Part shown: piece by piece, positions 1-8,420 of the stretch
How positions within the stretch are numbered: position 1 is the stretch's first letter
Layout of the letters: each line of letters begins with the position of its first letter
Source of the DNA: Trinickia violacea
GTDB taxonomy: Bacteria; Pseudomonadota; Gammaproteobacteria; Burkholderiales; Burkholderiaceae
Direction: 5' to 3'
Length of the DNA: 64,000 bases
Assembly (NCBI RefSeq): GCF_005280735.1
Contig: NZ_CP040077.1
Coordinates: forward strand, 2,170,001-2,234,000
Made by a program: the position numbers and the translations under genes
The notes under the pieces: generated by a model
Database searches by the model: none
The model's input: only the letters and a program-made list of their open reading frames with translations
Told to the model about the DNA's origin: nothing

Positions 1-489
1 CGCCGCGACTTGCAGGAACATGACGAGCCGCGGCTTGCCGACCGCGTTCGTGAGCGAGTTGTAGACGCGAAACACGAGTGCAGCCGGCAAGCCGAACGCA
101 AGGATGCGCAGATAGGCGACGGTGCGATCGTGCAGCGCTTCCGGCGCCCGCGCGATGCTCAGGAGTGGTTCGGGCGAGAACAGAAACCAGAAGCCGACGA
201 CTGCGAGTGCCGCCGCGAGCCAGAGCGCTTGCCGGACTTCCTCGCCGATCTCCCGCTCGCGCTGCGCGCCGAAGAGCTGCGCCGCCACCGGCTGCAGCGC
301 GACGAGAATGCCCGTCAGGCCGATATACACCGAGACATAGATCGAGGCACCGAGCCCCAGCGCGGCGAGATCGGTTGCGGAATAGCGGCCGACCATCGCC
401 GTATCGATCACGCCGAACGCGATGATCGCAAGCTGCCCGATCAGCACCGGCCAGGCAAGGCTCGTGATTTTTCGCACGTCGGCGAACAT
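1..489 (-). CDS. MATE family multidrug/Na+ antiporter, N-terminal part (runs off left edge)
   Basis: Reading leftward from ATG at 489, the frame stays open to the window edge (163 codons). The first helix region reads ITSLAWPVLIGQLAIIAFGV, followed by a segment containing DTAMVGRYSATDLAALGLG, which is the typical start of NorM/DinF-type MATE exporters. These use Na+ or H+ gradients to expel cationic drugs across the inner membrane. At least four hydrophobic segments are visible before the edge. The start is only 4 nt beyond the stop of the upstream glycosyltransferase gene, and an AAGG lies just before the ATG, so the two are probably co-transcribed. NorM is the usual name for this neighbour in Burkholderia, but without the C-terminal half I do not assign a symbol. 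Confidence 0.85.
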   Translation of the reverse strand, partial: MFADVRKITSLAWPVLIGQLAIIAFGVIDTAMVGRYSATDLAALGLGASIYVSVYIGLTGILVALQPVAAQLFGAQREREIGEEVRQALWLAAALAVVGFWFLFSPEPLLSIARAPEALHDRTVAYLRILAFGLPAALVFRVYNSLTNAVGKPRLVMFLQVAA

Positions 490-493
490 GGCC

Positions 494-2254
494 TTAGCCC
501 TTCGGGTGGCGATAGAGGGGGCGTTTGACGGCGGGCGGCGGCTTCGGACGGTCGACGCGCACATACAGACGGAAGCGCTCGTCGCGGTCGGCCGCGCGAC
601 GGCCTTCCCAGACCAGCTTCCACACGTAGCTCAGCATCGGGCTTGGCGCGCTGAAGTCTTGTGAATCCTGACGCAGGATCACGTCGCAGTCGTCGGCGAA
701 CGAGAACTGCATGTCGCCGAAGTACGCGAAGGTGGCGATCTGCGCGTCGCCCAAGCGGATCGGCGAGATGCACGTGTAATCGTCAGGCAGGTGCGCGGCG
801 ATTTGCTGGGCGACGTCGCGATAGGTCCGGCTGTAGTTGACCATCGGTAGCCACAGCGTCATCAGGAGCACCCACATCAGCGTCGTGCCGGCGCTCGAGA
901 GCACCACGCTGCGCCAGAGCACCTTCGGGTGCCGCGCGAGACGCCAGCGCACGAGCGCGAACCAGCTCAGCGTCACGACTACGGCGCAGACGAAGCTGAT
1001 CGCGCTGAATTGCCCGACGTAGCCCGGCACGATCCGCGAGAGATTGCGAGCGAGCTGGTGCGGCACACCCGTCAAGCTCGCGAGCCACACGAGCCAGACG
1101 AACGTGCCGAGGATCGTGAAGGAGAGGAGCGCGAACCAGTCGATCGCGTTGATTGCGCCGCGCTTCAACGTGGGCAGCGCGAAGGCCGCCAGCGTCGCGA
1201 GCGGCGGCAACAGCAGGATGTAGAGGAGGTTGCTCTGATGGCTTTGCAGCACGACCAGCACGAGCAGCGGCGCGAGCACGAGCAGCGGAATCGCGATGTG
1301 CGGCTTGCGGCGCAGGCCGCCCCAGCTGAACCACGCCCAGATCGCGAGCGGCCAGGCGGGCCACGTGAAAAGCGGCAGGTTCTTTAGCGCGTAGATCAGC
1401 ACATAGCTCGGCGGCGCGGAAAAGCGGTTGAAGCTGCCGTTCGCCCATTGGCTGAGGAACCACGCGGCGTCATCGGGATAGGTGAGCAGCGCGGCGACCG
1501 GCCACGAGAACGCGAGCGCGACAGCGAACGGCAGGCCGATCAGAGGCCGCCAGACCGAACGCACTTCGGGAACGATGACGATCATCGCGATCGTGCCGGC
1601 GAGCACCGCGGCGACGACGAGCGGATTGCTCGCCATCGCGATCAGCCCGAGCGCGAGCCCCCACCACAGCGCGCCTTGCACGGGCTTGTCGATGCCGCGC
1701 ACGAGCCCGTAGACGAGCATGCCGATGCAGACGAACTGCGCGAGCTGCGGCGTCGTTTCGTGGCCGCGCTCGGCCAAGCCGAAGCACGCGAGCAGGATCA
1801 AGAGCGCGCCGTCGGCGAGCGTGCGGCCATAGTCGCGCGGCTCGGGTTCGCCGCCGAACGCGTACTTGAACGGCTGCACCTCGGGGCGGCGGCCGAGCAG
1901 ATAGGCCGTGTACCAGACGAACGCGCAAGCCGCGCAGAAGAGCAGGCCGGTGAAGAGTCGCGACGCGTTGCTCGCGTCGACCCACGGGCTGAGCGCGCGG
2001 ATCGACGCCGCGCCGAGCCAGTAGCCGAGCGGGCCGTTGTCAGTGATGTACTTGCCGACGAGATTCGGCAGCAGCCAGTCGTGCGTGCCGCCGTTGGCCA
2101 TCGTCCACATCACGCCGAAGCCCGCCGCGTCCTCGTTCTTCCATGGATCACGGCCGAAGAGACCGAACGCCGCATAGACAATGGTCAGCGTGAGCAGGAG
2201 CCAGCGCGGCAGCGCGCGGGTGGCGGAGGCGGTGAGGCGGACAACGGGTCTCAT
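494..2254 (-). CDS. ArnT-like integral membrane glycosyltransferase (GT-C/PMT family)
   Basis: 586 residues with about a dozen hydrophobic segments. Near the N-terminus a lumenal loop reads GRDPWKNEDAAGFGVMW, resembling the acidic first loop of PMT/ArnT-type lipid-linked sugar transferases, where the acidic residues are catalytic. Such enzymes move a sugar (for ArnT, 4-amino-4-deoxyarabinose) from undecaprenyl phosphate to an acceptor on the periplasmic face. The acceptor here is unknown. The C-terminal third (after about residue 470) is a soluble periplasmic-type domain. A TACAAT box on this strand at 2330-2335 could be the promoter. It lies 4 nt from the MATE exporter gene downstream. Family call is firm; lipid A modification versus protein or other glycan glycosylation cannot be decided. 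Confidence 0.75.
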   Translation of the reverse strand: MRPVVRLTASATRALPRWLLLTLTIVYAAFGLFGRDPWKNEDAAGFGVMWTMANGGTHDWLLPNLVGKYITDNGPLGYWLGAASIRALSPWVDASNASRLFTGLLFCAACAFVWYTAYLLGRRPEVQPFKYAFGGEPEPRDYGRTLADGALLILLACFGLAERGHETTPQLAQFVCIGMLVYGLVRGIDKPVQGALWWGLALGLIAMASNPLVVAAVLAGTIAMIVIVPEVRSVWRPLIGLPFAVALAFSWPVAALLTYPDDAAWFLSQWANGSFNRFSAPPSYVLIYALKNLPLFTWPAWPLAIWAWFSWGGLRRKPHIAIPLLVLAPLLVLVVLQSHQSNLLYILLLPPLATLAAFALPTLKRGAINAIDWFALLSFTILGTFVWLVWLASLTGVPHQLARNLSRIVPGYVGQFSAISFVCAVVVTLSWFALVRWRLARHPKVLWRSVVLSSAGTTLMWVLLMTLWLPMVNYSRTYRDVAQQIAAHLPDDYTCISPIRLGDAQIATFAYFGDMQFSFADDCDVILRQDSQDFSAPSPMLSYVWKLVWEGRRAADRDERFRLYVRVDRPKPPPAVKRPLYRHPKG

Positions 2255-2573
2255 GCAGATTGAGCGGATATCGGTGAGCGGTTCATCCCGCTTAGGCGTT
2301 ACGCGAGCGGGCTTTTTTGAGCATCCGGCATTGTAGACGGGGTGGACGCCGCGGGACAGCGCACCTTACAGCCGGCAACGATAAGCCGCGATTGGCAATG
2401 AGCCGAAAGTTCTGGAAACAGCTTCGCGGGTCCGCGTGCGGGCGTGGAGGTTCGCCAAGCGCGTCGCACGCCAACGGCCAAGCGCCCACGACAAAAAAGG
2501 GCAGCCGAAGCTGCCCTTTCTCGTTTCGTGCCGGCTTGCCGTCGACTGAGCGCCGACGCCCGAACCCGGGGTA
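2255..2573. other. Intergenic region between the glycosyltransferase gene and rpmE2
   Basis: 319 bases with no credible gene. It holds the rpmE2 terminator (2496-2519) and a leftward TACAAT (2330-2335) that may be the -10 of the glycosyltransferase promoter. A hairpin (CCCGCT at 2287-2292 with AGCGGG at 2306-2311) is followed on the plus strand by six T. No plus-strand gene precedes that hairpin, so in the leftward transcript it would be a 5' leader stem rather than a terminator. Confidence 0.5.
2491..2519 (-). terminator. Intrinsic terminator of rpmE2
   Basis: A perfect 10-bp stem (AAAGGGCAGC, 2496-2505, with GCTGCCCTTT, 2510-2519) closes a four-base loop that reads TTCG in the leftward transcript. 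It is followed there by a run of T. It starts about 55 bases past the rpmE2 stop codon. Confidence 0.9.
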
Positions 2574-2837
2574 TTACTTCGCTGCCTTGGCGGTAGCGCG
2601 CATACCGAACTTCTTGTTGAACTTCTCGACACGGCCGGCCGTGTCCATGATCTTTTGCTGACCCGTGTAGAACGGATGCGATTCCGACGACACTTCGATC
2701 TTCGCGAGCGGGTAGGTCTTGCCGTTGTACTCGGCGGTTTCCTTCGTCTGGATGGTCGAGCGCGTCACGAACTTGAAGTCGATCGACAAATCGACGAACA
2801 GGACTTCGCGGTAATTCGGGTGAATGCCTTCTTTCAT
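2574..2837 (-). CDS. rpmE2: 50S ribosomal protein L31 type B
   Basis: 87 residues starting MKEGIHPNYREVLFVDLS and ending in a basic tail. The start at 2837 is set by an AGGAAAG Shine-Dalgarno 5-6 nt upstream; a longer open frame to 2915 has no such site. The protein contains no cysteine, so it is the zinc-independent (C-minus, type B) paralogue, which in many bacteria replaces zinc-binding L31 on the ribosome during zinc shortage. As the only L31 seen here it may be constitutive; no Zur-like box was found in front. Monocistronic by the look of its own terminator, between the mtfA-like gene and the glycosyltransferase gene. Confidence 0.95.
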   Translation of the reverse strand: MKEGIHPNYREVLFVDLSIDFKFVTRSTIQTKETAEYNGKTYPLAKIEVSSESHPFYTGQQKIMDTAGRVEKFNKKFGMRATAKAAK

Positions 2838-2952
2838 GGTCTTTCCTTTAGTCTGGCGGTAGCCAACCCGCTGCGGTCGTCCGCATTGCCGTGGACGTTC
2901 CCAGGCGCGAGCCACTTGCCTAAGGTCGAAAAACGGCGATTATGCCAGAAAA

Positions 2953-3825
2953 TCAGTCGGTTGACGAATTTTTGGCGCCCCCGTCGATTTCGCCGCCTGC
3001 GCCTGCCAGCACGCCCGTGCGGGCGGGGTCCTGCCGGTAATAGCGCGCGAGCAGCCGGTACAGCTCGGGGTATTCGGCTTCGAAAGCGTGCGGCTTCACG
3101 AACAGGGCCTCCGTGCATACGGCAAAAAATTCCGATGGATGGTCGGCTGCATAGGGATCGATCAGCGATTCGCGCTCGAAGCGCGCCCAGCGCCGCTCGG
3201 GCACGGCGTCGACGCGCGCGCAGAACTGGTCGTAGGCATGATCGAACACGTCGGCCCAGCCGGCGGCGTCGAGCGGGGCGTGCCAGCGCCTGAAGAGCGG
3301 CGGATGGCCGTCGGTTTCGCCCGTCAGCATGTCGATCTTGTGCGCGAACTCGTGGATGACGACGTTGTAGGCGTCCTGGCCGTCGGTCATCTGCGCATCC
3401 TCCCAGGAGAGGATCACCGGGCCGCCTTCCCATGCCTCGCCGCTCGCGTCGTGCTCGACTTCGTGCACGACGCCGTCCTCGTCCTCGACGGTCTTGCGGA
3501 TGATGAACTCACCCGGATACACGATCACGCCGACCCAGCCGCGGTATAAGTCGAGGCTCAGATTCAGCACCGGCAGGCATGCCTGCGCGGCGATCGCGAC
3601 GGTCATCGCGTAGGTCAGCTCGAGCTCGTGCGCGGTGGAGAACTCCTTTTGCGCGATGAAGAGGCTCGTCAAGTCGCGCAGGCGGGCGACGTCGGCCGCG
3701 TCGAGGTGCGCGAGAAACGGCAGGCCGTCGAGCGTCGCCTGCCAGATATCGTCGGCGATCGCATGCTCGCGCAGTGCGCGGTCGCGCCGCCGGTTATCGA
3801 ACCACTGAGTGAATTTGGAAAGCAT
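2953..3825 (-). CDS. mtfA: MtfA-like zinc metallopeptidase (M90 family)
   Basis: 290 residues. The zinc-binding motif HEFAH is at residues 158-162 within VVIHEFAHKIDM, with a downstream region rich in FF/AVCTEALF typical of the M90 (formerly DUF980) family. In Escherichia coli MtfA binds the repressor Mlc and cleaves C-terminal substrates in the cytoplasm, affecting glucose PTS expression. Burkholderiaceae lack that classic glucose PTS, so the native role here is probably different. The start at 3825 (MLSKFTQW) matches the family N-terminus. It runs in the same direction as the MFS gene, 75 nt downstream of it. Confidence 0.85.
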   Translation of the reverse strand: MLSKFTQWFDNRRRDRALREHAIADDIWQATLDGLPFLAHLDAADVARLRDLTSLFIAQKEFSTAHELELTYAMTVAIAAQACLPVLNLSLDLYRGWVGVIVYPGEFIIRKTVEDEDGVVHEVEHDASGEAWEGGPVILSWEDAQMTDGQDAYNVVIHEFAHKIDMLTGETDGHPPLFRRWHAPLDAAGWADVFDHAYDQFCARVDAVPERRWARFERESLIDPYAADHPSEFFAVCTEALFVKPHAFEAEYPELYRLLARYYRQDPARTGVLAGAGGEIDGGAKNSSTD

Positions 3826-3900
3826 CGTCGGAGAGGGTGCGGTGCACGCGGCAATCGGGCGCGCCGCATCGCATGAATCAGTCGGTGAAGGAAACGTAAC

Positions 3901-5460
3901 TCAATCGATCTGCTTTTGCCACGCCGCAAATATACCGCCGCAGATGGCCACCCCCATCAGAAAGTAAAAGCCGTCGAGCGAACTCAGGAAGCTCGCCTGC
4001 TGCGACACCGTCTTGCTCACCTCGACGATCGCTAGCGAATGCGCCTGGCCAAGCGTATGGCCCGCTGCGGCGAAGCTCTGTGTCAGCGCGGCGACCGTGT
4101 TTTGAAATTCAGGGTTGTACGGATTCGCCGCTTCGGCGAGCCGCGACTGGTGCAGCGCCTGCCGATGCTGCTCGACGATGATGACGATGGCGGTCGCGGA
4201 CGAGGTCGTGAGCTGCCGGACGATGTTCTTGATCCGGTAGCTGTGCGTGAACTCCTCGATCGCAAAGATGCTGAACGTTACGTTGGCAACCGGCAACACG
4301 ATGAAGAGCAGCAGCAGGCCACGCATCAAGAGCGGAACCATCAGTGCCGGCTGCCCGACATCGGGTGTGAGGCGGGTCATCAGAAAGGCGGCGACGCCGG
4401 CGAGCGCGAACCCCGGCACGATGATCCATTTCTTGCGTGTGACGTACTTCGCAAAGCGCAGATAGGCGAAGAGGGCGGTCGCCGAAATCAGCGACGTAAG
4501 GCCGACGATACGTCCAGCATTCTCGACCGGATAGTCGAGCCCCTGTTCGAGAAAACGCGCGACGAGGTAGCTGAAGGCGGTCGTCTCGAAGTAGTAGAAC
4601 ATGTACAGCACGAGCCCGACCTGGAACGTCGCCTTGCCGAGCCCGTGCATACGCACGAGCGGCGCGGGATGGTGCCATTGGTGATAGGCAAACCAGCCGA
4701 GCGCGCCAATGCCGGCGACGGTCAGCAGGATCAGCATAGGGGAGCCGCTGAACAACTGGAAGCGCACTTGCTGAATGACGATTTGCAGCGCGCCTTGGGC
4801 GAAAGCGAAGACGATGTAAGGCCAGATATGGAAATCGCCTCGCGCCTCGGTGGCGACGTCGCCCGTGTTCGGCAGTGTCAAGAGCGCGAGTGCGGCGAAT
4901 GCAAGGGCGGCGGGTGCGGTGCACATGAACACCATGCGCCAGTCGAATTGCGAGACGAGCAGGCCGCCGACGAGCGGCGCGAGCGCGGTGCCCGATACGA
5001 TCAGCGTCAGGAACGCACGTGTTGCCTTGGGGCGCTCCTTCGGTGTGAAGCTGAGCTGTATCAGGATGCGGCAGGTCCCCATCATCGGTCCGATGAAGTA
5101 GCCCTGAAAGCCGCGTGCGAATGCCAGTTCGACCGATGTCTCGCTGGCCGCGGCCGCCAGCGCGCCGCAAGCGTAGAGCAGCATGCAGCCGGCGACATAG
5201 CGGCGATAGCCGAACCGCTCGACCCACCATTGCTGCTGCAGGATGCCGAGCACGGCGGCCACGGCGTAAGCGCTCGACGACCAAACGAGTTCGTCGGGCG
5301 ACGCATCGACGCCGCCCGCGATGTAGCTCGTAAAGAAGGAAAAGATCGAGTTGTCGAAATAGTCGAGGCCGGTGACGAGGGCGAGCACCCACGGGAATGC
5401 GTCGCCGCACAGACGCTCGGAGAGGAAGGCGGATCTGCGGCTGGCAGTGGTGGTGCTCAT
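3901..5460 (-). CDS. MFS drug exporter, DHA2/EmrB-like (14 TM)
   Basis: 519 residues, mostly hydrophobic, with roughly 14 membrane segments as in the DHA2 (EmrB/QacA) branch of the major facilitator superfamily, which exports drugs or lipophilic acids with protons. The loop after the second helix reads WWVERFGYRRY, a divergent form of the MFS motif A. A motif-C-like SGTALAPLVGG is near residue 160. The start at 5460 overlaps the merR stop codon by ATGA, so the two genes are translationally coupled. That pairing suggests the MerR protein senses a substrate of this pump. The substrate is unknown. Confidence 0.85.
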   Translation of the reverse strand: MSTTTASRRSAFLSERLCGDAFPWVLALVTGLDYFDNSIFSFFTSYIAGGVDASPDELVWSSSAYAVAAVLGILQQQWWVERFGYRRYVAGCMLLYACGALAAAASETSVELAFARGFQGYFIGPMMGTCRILIQLSFTPKERPKATRAFLTLIVSGTALAPLVGGLLVSQFDWRMVFMCTAPAALAFAALALLTLPNTGDVATEARGDFHIWPYIVFAFAQGALQIVIQQVRFQLFSGSPMLILLTVAGIGALGWFAYHQWHHPAPLVRMHGLGKATFQVGLVLYMFYYFETTAFSYLVARFLEQGLDYPVENAGRIVGLTSLISATALFAYLRFAKYVTRKKWIIVPGFALAGVAAFLMTRLTPDVGQPALMVPLLMRGLLLLFIVLPVANVTFSIFAIEEFTHSYRIKNIVRQLTTSSATAIVIIVEQHRQALHQSRLAEAANPYNPEFQNTVAALTQSFAAAGHTLGQAHSLAIVEVSKTVSQQASFLSSLDGFYFLMGVAICGGIFAAWQKQID

Positions 5461-5984
5461 GCGCGGCGGCCTCGTGTCGGCGCCTTTGTCGGGGGCGTAT
5501 CGCCGCTTTTCTTGCCGGCGCCCTGTGCGCGGCGCTCTTCGATTAGCGCGTCGGCGTTCTCGCCGGCGAGACGCCGCTCGATGTAGTCGAGATCGCGGCC
5601 GAGTTCGGACTTGAGCGCCTGCGCTTCCTTCAATTCGCGCCGCACGCTTTCGATGCGCGCGTCCAGCGCCCGCACTTGCTCGGCCAGGCCGTCGCGGATT
5701 TGCTGCAAAGAGTCGGTCGAATAGCGCTTGCGCCCGCCTTCGGCAGATTCCAGCGGACGCTTGAGCATTTCGACGATCCCGCTGAGCGAAAACCCAAGCG
5801 AACGCAGGCGCAGGATACGTCCGAAGCGTTCGAGATCCTGCTCGTCGTAAAGCCGATAGCGTCCCTCGCTGCGCGAGGGCGTGACGAGCCCGCGCTCCTC
5901 GTAATACTTGAGCGTTCGGGGCGTTACGCCAAGCCGCTCGGCGGCATCTCGAACGGTCAGCAGGTCGGCGGATTCCTTGGTCAT
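5457..5984 (-). CDS. MerR family transcriptional regulator
   Basis: 175 residues. The winged-helix DNA-binding part is at 8-75 (LTVRDAAERLGVTPRTLKYY, then a YRLYDEQDLERF wing). It is followed by a dimerisation helix (about 90-145, QQIRDGLAEQVRALDARIES) and a basic tail ending GRRA. No cysteine is present, so it is not a metal sensor of the MerR/CueR/ZntR type; it belongs with the drug or stress responders such as BmrR-like proteins but lacks a large ligand domain. It overlaps the MFS exporter gene by 4 nt. A 16-bp perfect palindrome sits in its promoter spacer, the normal position for a MerR operator, implying autoregulation. Confidence 0.88.
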   Translation of the reverse strand: MTKESADLLTVRDAAERLGVTPRTLKYYEERGLVTPSRSEGRYRLYDEQDLERFGRILRLRSLGFSLSGIVEMLKRPLESAEGGRKRYSTDSLQQIRDGLAEQVRALDARIESVRRELKEAQALKSELGRDLDYIERRLAGENADALIEERRAQGAGKKSGDTPPTKAPTRGRRA

Positions 5985-6018
5985 GGAGGGCTTGCAGGGG
6001 GCTGATCGAATGCGCGCA

Positions 6019-6048
6019 GTATAGCAAAACGTGAACGTTCACGTACAG
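6019..6048 (-). promoter_or_regulatory. merR promoter with 16-bp palindromic operator
   Basis: On the minus strand a TATACT -10 box (6019-6024) is preceded by a perfect 16-bp palindrome, ACGTGAACGTTCACGT (6029-6044). A weak CTGTAC lies about 19 bp upstream of the -10. MerR regulators bind palindromes inside an over-long 19-20 bp spacer, which is the geometry seen here. Confidence 0.65.
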
Positions 6049-6091
6049 GTTTGGGGGATCGTCCTGATCGAATAGTCCATCGTAGGGGCGA

Positions 6092-6122
6092 AAAAAAACC
6101 GTCCGCAGGGCGGACGGTTTTT
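6092..6122. terminator. Bidirectional intrinsic terminator at the rho 3' end
   Basis: The stem ACCGTCCGC (6098-6106) pairs with GCGGACGGT (6110-6118) across an AGG loop. It is flanked by eight A on the left and five T on the right, so it can stop transcription in either direction. It ends rho about 25 nt after its stop codon. Confidence 0.88.
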
Positions 6123-6144
6123 CTGGGGCGGTGGGCTGTGCGTA

Positions 6145-7407
6145 TCAGCCGCCGCGGCGCATCAGATCGAAGAACTCGGAATTGCCCTTCGTCTGGCGGA
6201 TCTTGTCGAGCAGGAATTCCATTGCCTCGACTTCGTCCATATCGTGGATGAACTTGCGCAGCACCCAGATCTTCTGTAGGACTTCCGGTTTGATCAGCAA
6301 TTCTTCGCGGCGTGTGCCCGACTTGTTCAAGTTGATCGACGGGTACACGCGCTTTTCCGCGAGACGCCGCTCGAGGTGCACTTCCATGTTGCCGGTGCCC
6401 TTGAACTCTTCATAGATCACGTCGTCCATGCGGCTGCCGGTTTCGATCAGCGCGGTGCCGATGATCGTGAGCGAGCCGCCTTCCTCGATGTTGCGCGCAG
6501 CGCCAAAGAAGCGCTTCGGACGCTGCAGCGCGTTCGCATCGACACCGCCCGTCAGCACCTTGCCCGACGCCGGAATGACCGTGTTGTAAGCACGTGCGAG
6601 ACGCGTGATCGAGTCGAGCAGAATCACGACATCGTGCTTCATTTCGACGAGGCGCTTGGCCTTCTCGATCACCATTTCGGCGACTTGCACGTGACGCGTG
6701 GCCGGTTCGTCGAACGTCGACGCGATCACTTCGCCCGCCACCGAGCGCTGCATTTCCGTCACTTCTTCCGGACGCTCGTCGATGAGCAGCACGAACAGGA
6801 CGACATCGGGATGGTTCTGCTTGATCGCGTGCGCGATGTGCTGAAGCATCACGGTCTTGCCCGACTTCGGCGAAGCGACGAGCAGGCCGCGCTGGCCTTT
6901 GCCGATCGGCGCGATCATGTCGATGATGCGGCCGGTGACGTTCTCTTCGCCGCGCATTTCGCGCTCGAGCAACAGCGGCTTGTTCGGGTGCAGCGGCGTG
7001 AGGTTCTCGAACATGATCTTGTGTTTCGAGGCCTCGGGCGGCTGCCCGTTGACTTTGTCGACCTTCACCAGCGCGAAGTAGCGCTCGCCGTCCTTCGGCG
7101 TGCGGACTTCGCCTTCGATGGTGTCGCCGGTGTGCAGGTTGAAGCGGCGGATCTGCGACGGGCTGATGTAGATGTCGTCGGTGCTCGCGAGGTACGACAT
7201 TTCAGGCGAGCGCAGGAAGCCGAAGCCGTCGGGCAGCACTTCGAGCGTGCCGTCGCCGAAAATGGTTTCGCCGGTCTTGGCGCGCTTCTTGAGAATGGCG
7301 AACATGAGTTCCTGCTTGCGCAGGCGGTTCGCGTTTTCGATCTCGAGGCCGTTTGCCATCTCGATCAATTGCGACACGTGCTGAGACTTAAGCTCGGATA
7401 AATGCAT
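6145..7407 (-). CDS. rho: Transcription termination factor Rho
   Basis: 420 residues, the standard length for proteobacterial Rho. The N-terminal RNA-binding part has the cold-shock-like core (GFGFLRSPEMSYLASTDDIY, about 62-80). The Walker A PKSGKT is at 180-185, and the Walker B and Q/R-loop segments (VVILLDSITRLARAY; SLTIIGTALIETGSRMDD) are intact. The hexamer binds C-rich untranslated RNA and drives RNA polymerase off the template. It lies downstream of trxA in the same direction, about 200 nt away, with a strong hairpin between. The 5' leader (7408-7606) is a plausible place for the Rho autoregulation known in other bacteria, but I saw no defined attenuator. Confidence 0.98.
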   Translation of the reverse strand: MHLSELKSQHVSQLIEMANGLEIENANRLRKQELMFAILKKRAKTGETIFGDGTLEVLPDGFGFLRSPEMSYLASTDDIYISPSQIRRFNLHTGDTIEGEVRTPKDGERYFALVKVDKVNGQPPEASKHKIMFENLTPLHPNKPLLLEREMRGEENVTGRIIDMIAPIGKGQRGLLVASPKSGKTVMLQHIAHAIKQNHPDVVLFVLLIDERPEEVTEMQRSVAGEVIASTFDEPATRHVQVAEMVIEKAKRLVEMKHDVVILLDSITRLARAYNTVIPASGKVLTGGVDANALQRPKRFFGAARNIEEGGSLTIIGTALIETGSRMDDVIYEEFKGTGNMEVHLERRLAEKRVYPSINLNKSGTRREELLIKPEVLQKIWVLRKFIHDMDEVEAMEFLLDKIRQTKGNSEFFDLMRRGG

Positions 7408-7564
7408 ACGGAGATCCCGTCGGGGAGAGAAGGTGCGACGAAATGAATTCTGGGAGGAGGAATCGAGCGGAACCGCTCAGGGACTTACACGTCTTCTTGA
7501 AGTCTTATGATTCTAGCATAGCACACGCGAAAACCCGCCCGGGCGGCGGATCGGCACGCATGGG

Positions 7565-7596
7565 CCGCGCGTGTTGTCCACTGACAACACGCGCGG
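7565..7596 (-). promoter_or_regulatory. 14-bp perfect hairpin without U-tract between trxA and rho
   Basis: CCGCGCGTGTTGTC (7565-7578) and GACAACACGCGCGG (7583-7596) form a perfect stem around a four-base loop, 10 nt past the trxA stop. No T-run follows in the transcribed direction, so it is not a standard intrinsic terminator. It could mark an mRNA 3' end protected from exonucleases or act with Rho. Confidence 0.6.
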
Positions 7597-7606
7597 AGAA
7601 CAACGA

Positions 7607-7933
7607 TTAAAGGTTGCTGTCGAGGAACGCCGTCAATTGCGACTTCGACAACGCGCCGACTTTCTGTGCAGCGACCGCGCCGTTCTTGAACAGGATCAGC
7701 GTGGGAATGCCGCGCACGCCGAACTTGACCGGCGTCGACTGATGTTCGTCCACATTGATCTTTGCGATTTGCAGGCGGTCGCCGTAATCCTTCGCGACTT
7801 CGTCGAGGATCGGGGCAATCATCTTGCAGGGACCGCACCACTCGGCCCAGAAGTCGAGCAGGACGGGTTTATCGGATTTCACGACGTCCTGTTCGAACGA
7901 TGCGTCGCTAATGTGCTTGATTTGTTCGCTCAT
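7607..7933 (-). CDS. trxA: Thioredoxin 1
   Basis: 108 residues with the redox motif WCGPC (C33 and C36) inside LLDFWAEWCGPCKM, and the cis-proline loop GIPTLILFKNG. The length matches E. coli thioredoxin. It reduces disulfides of cytoplasmic proteins, including ribonucleotide reductase, using electrons from thioredoxin reductase. The start at 7933 is preceded by AGAGGTATTCATAC, with a Shine-Dalgarno AGAGG. A longer in-frame extension to 8101 is not homologous to anything recognisable and is rejected. The trxA-rho neighbourhood is conserved in beta-proteobacteria. Confidence 0.97.
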   Translation of the reverse strand: MSEQIKHISDASFEQDVVKSDKPVLLDFWAEWCGPCKMIAPILDEVAKDYGDRLQIAKINVDEHQSTPVKFGVRGIPTLILFKNGAVAAQKVGALSKSQLTAFLDSNL

Positions 7934-8318
7934 GTATGAATACCTCTTTCGGTTCGAGGCCCGCCTGAAAATTGCTCGCCACGATACACCAAAACTGGGA
8001 AAAGTTCCGTTCGCGCTACCGCTCGATGAGTCCCGGCAAAACGCGTTGGAGCATGGCTTCGAAGCGTTTTCACGTACCGGAAACCGCGGTTTGCGGGTCA
8101 TCCGAGCGTCATATTAGCCTAAATTGCTATGCGTTGCCGGTAGCGATAGTACTCATTCGCACAGTAGGGTTGTCGGGGCTCCCATGCATCATCGGGCCTT
8201 CGTTCAGCTTGCGTCTCGGCTCGAAAATGGAGGTGCCGCGAACGAATGCAATAGGCGTGCTGCGCGATAATCTCGCGATTTAGATTCGCGCTGCGCGGTG
8301 ACCGATGATAGAATGCGC
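7934..8318. other. Intergenic region between divergent trxA and ffs
   Basis: About 385 bases with no convincing gene; short open frames on both strands lack recognisable protein sequence. It must hold the leftward trxA promoter and the rightward SRP RNA promoter. Close to the right end there is a GCGCGATAATCTCGCG inverted-repeat-like stretch (8262-8277). I see nothing else I can name. Confidence 0.4.
8309..8314 (+). promoter_or_regulatory. -10 box for the 4.5S RNA gene
   Basis: TAGAAT lies 5 nt before the predicted 5' end of the SRP RNA. A poor -35 (TTCGCG, 8285-8290) is 18 bp upstream. Confidence 0.5.
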
Positions 8319-8420
8319 CGTGACGGGCCTCCTCGCATGGAGGGGCGGTCAACCTGGTCAGGTCGGGAACGAAGCAGCCACAGCCGTTTTCCACCAGTGC
8401 CGAGGGTCGGGCTCGTCACC
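8319..8420 (+). ncRNA. ffs: Signal recognition particle 4.5S RNA
   Basis: The conserved domain IV core, GGTCAGGTCGGGAACG followed by AAGCAGCC, lies at about 8357-8380, and the ends pair. GTGACGGGC (8320-8328) is complementary to GCTCGTCAC (8411-8419) with one G-U, giving a rod of about 100 nt as in the short bacterial SRP RNA. With Ffh it targets nascent membrane proteins to FtsY and SecYEG. Its location just upstream of dnaX is typical of beta- and gamma-proteobacteria. A T-rich stretch follows from about 8421, which may help end the transcript. Exact 5' and 3' processing sites are not visible. Confidence 0.95.

Noticed and set aside
2287..2317. Plus-strand terminator before rpmE2
   Set aside because: The stem with T6 has the look of one, but no plus-strand gene lies upstream and its loop is long; treated as a leader stem of the leftward gene.
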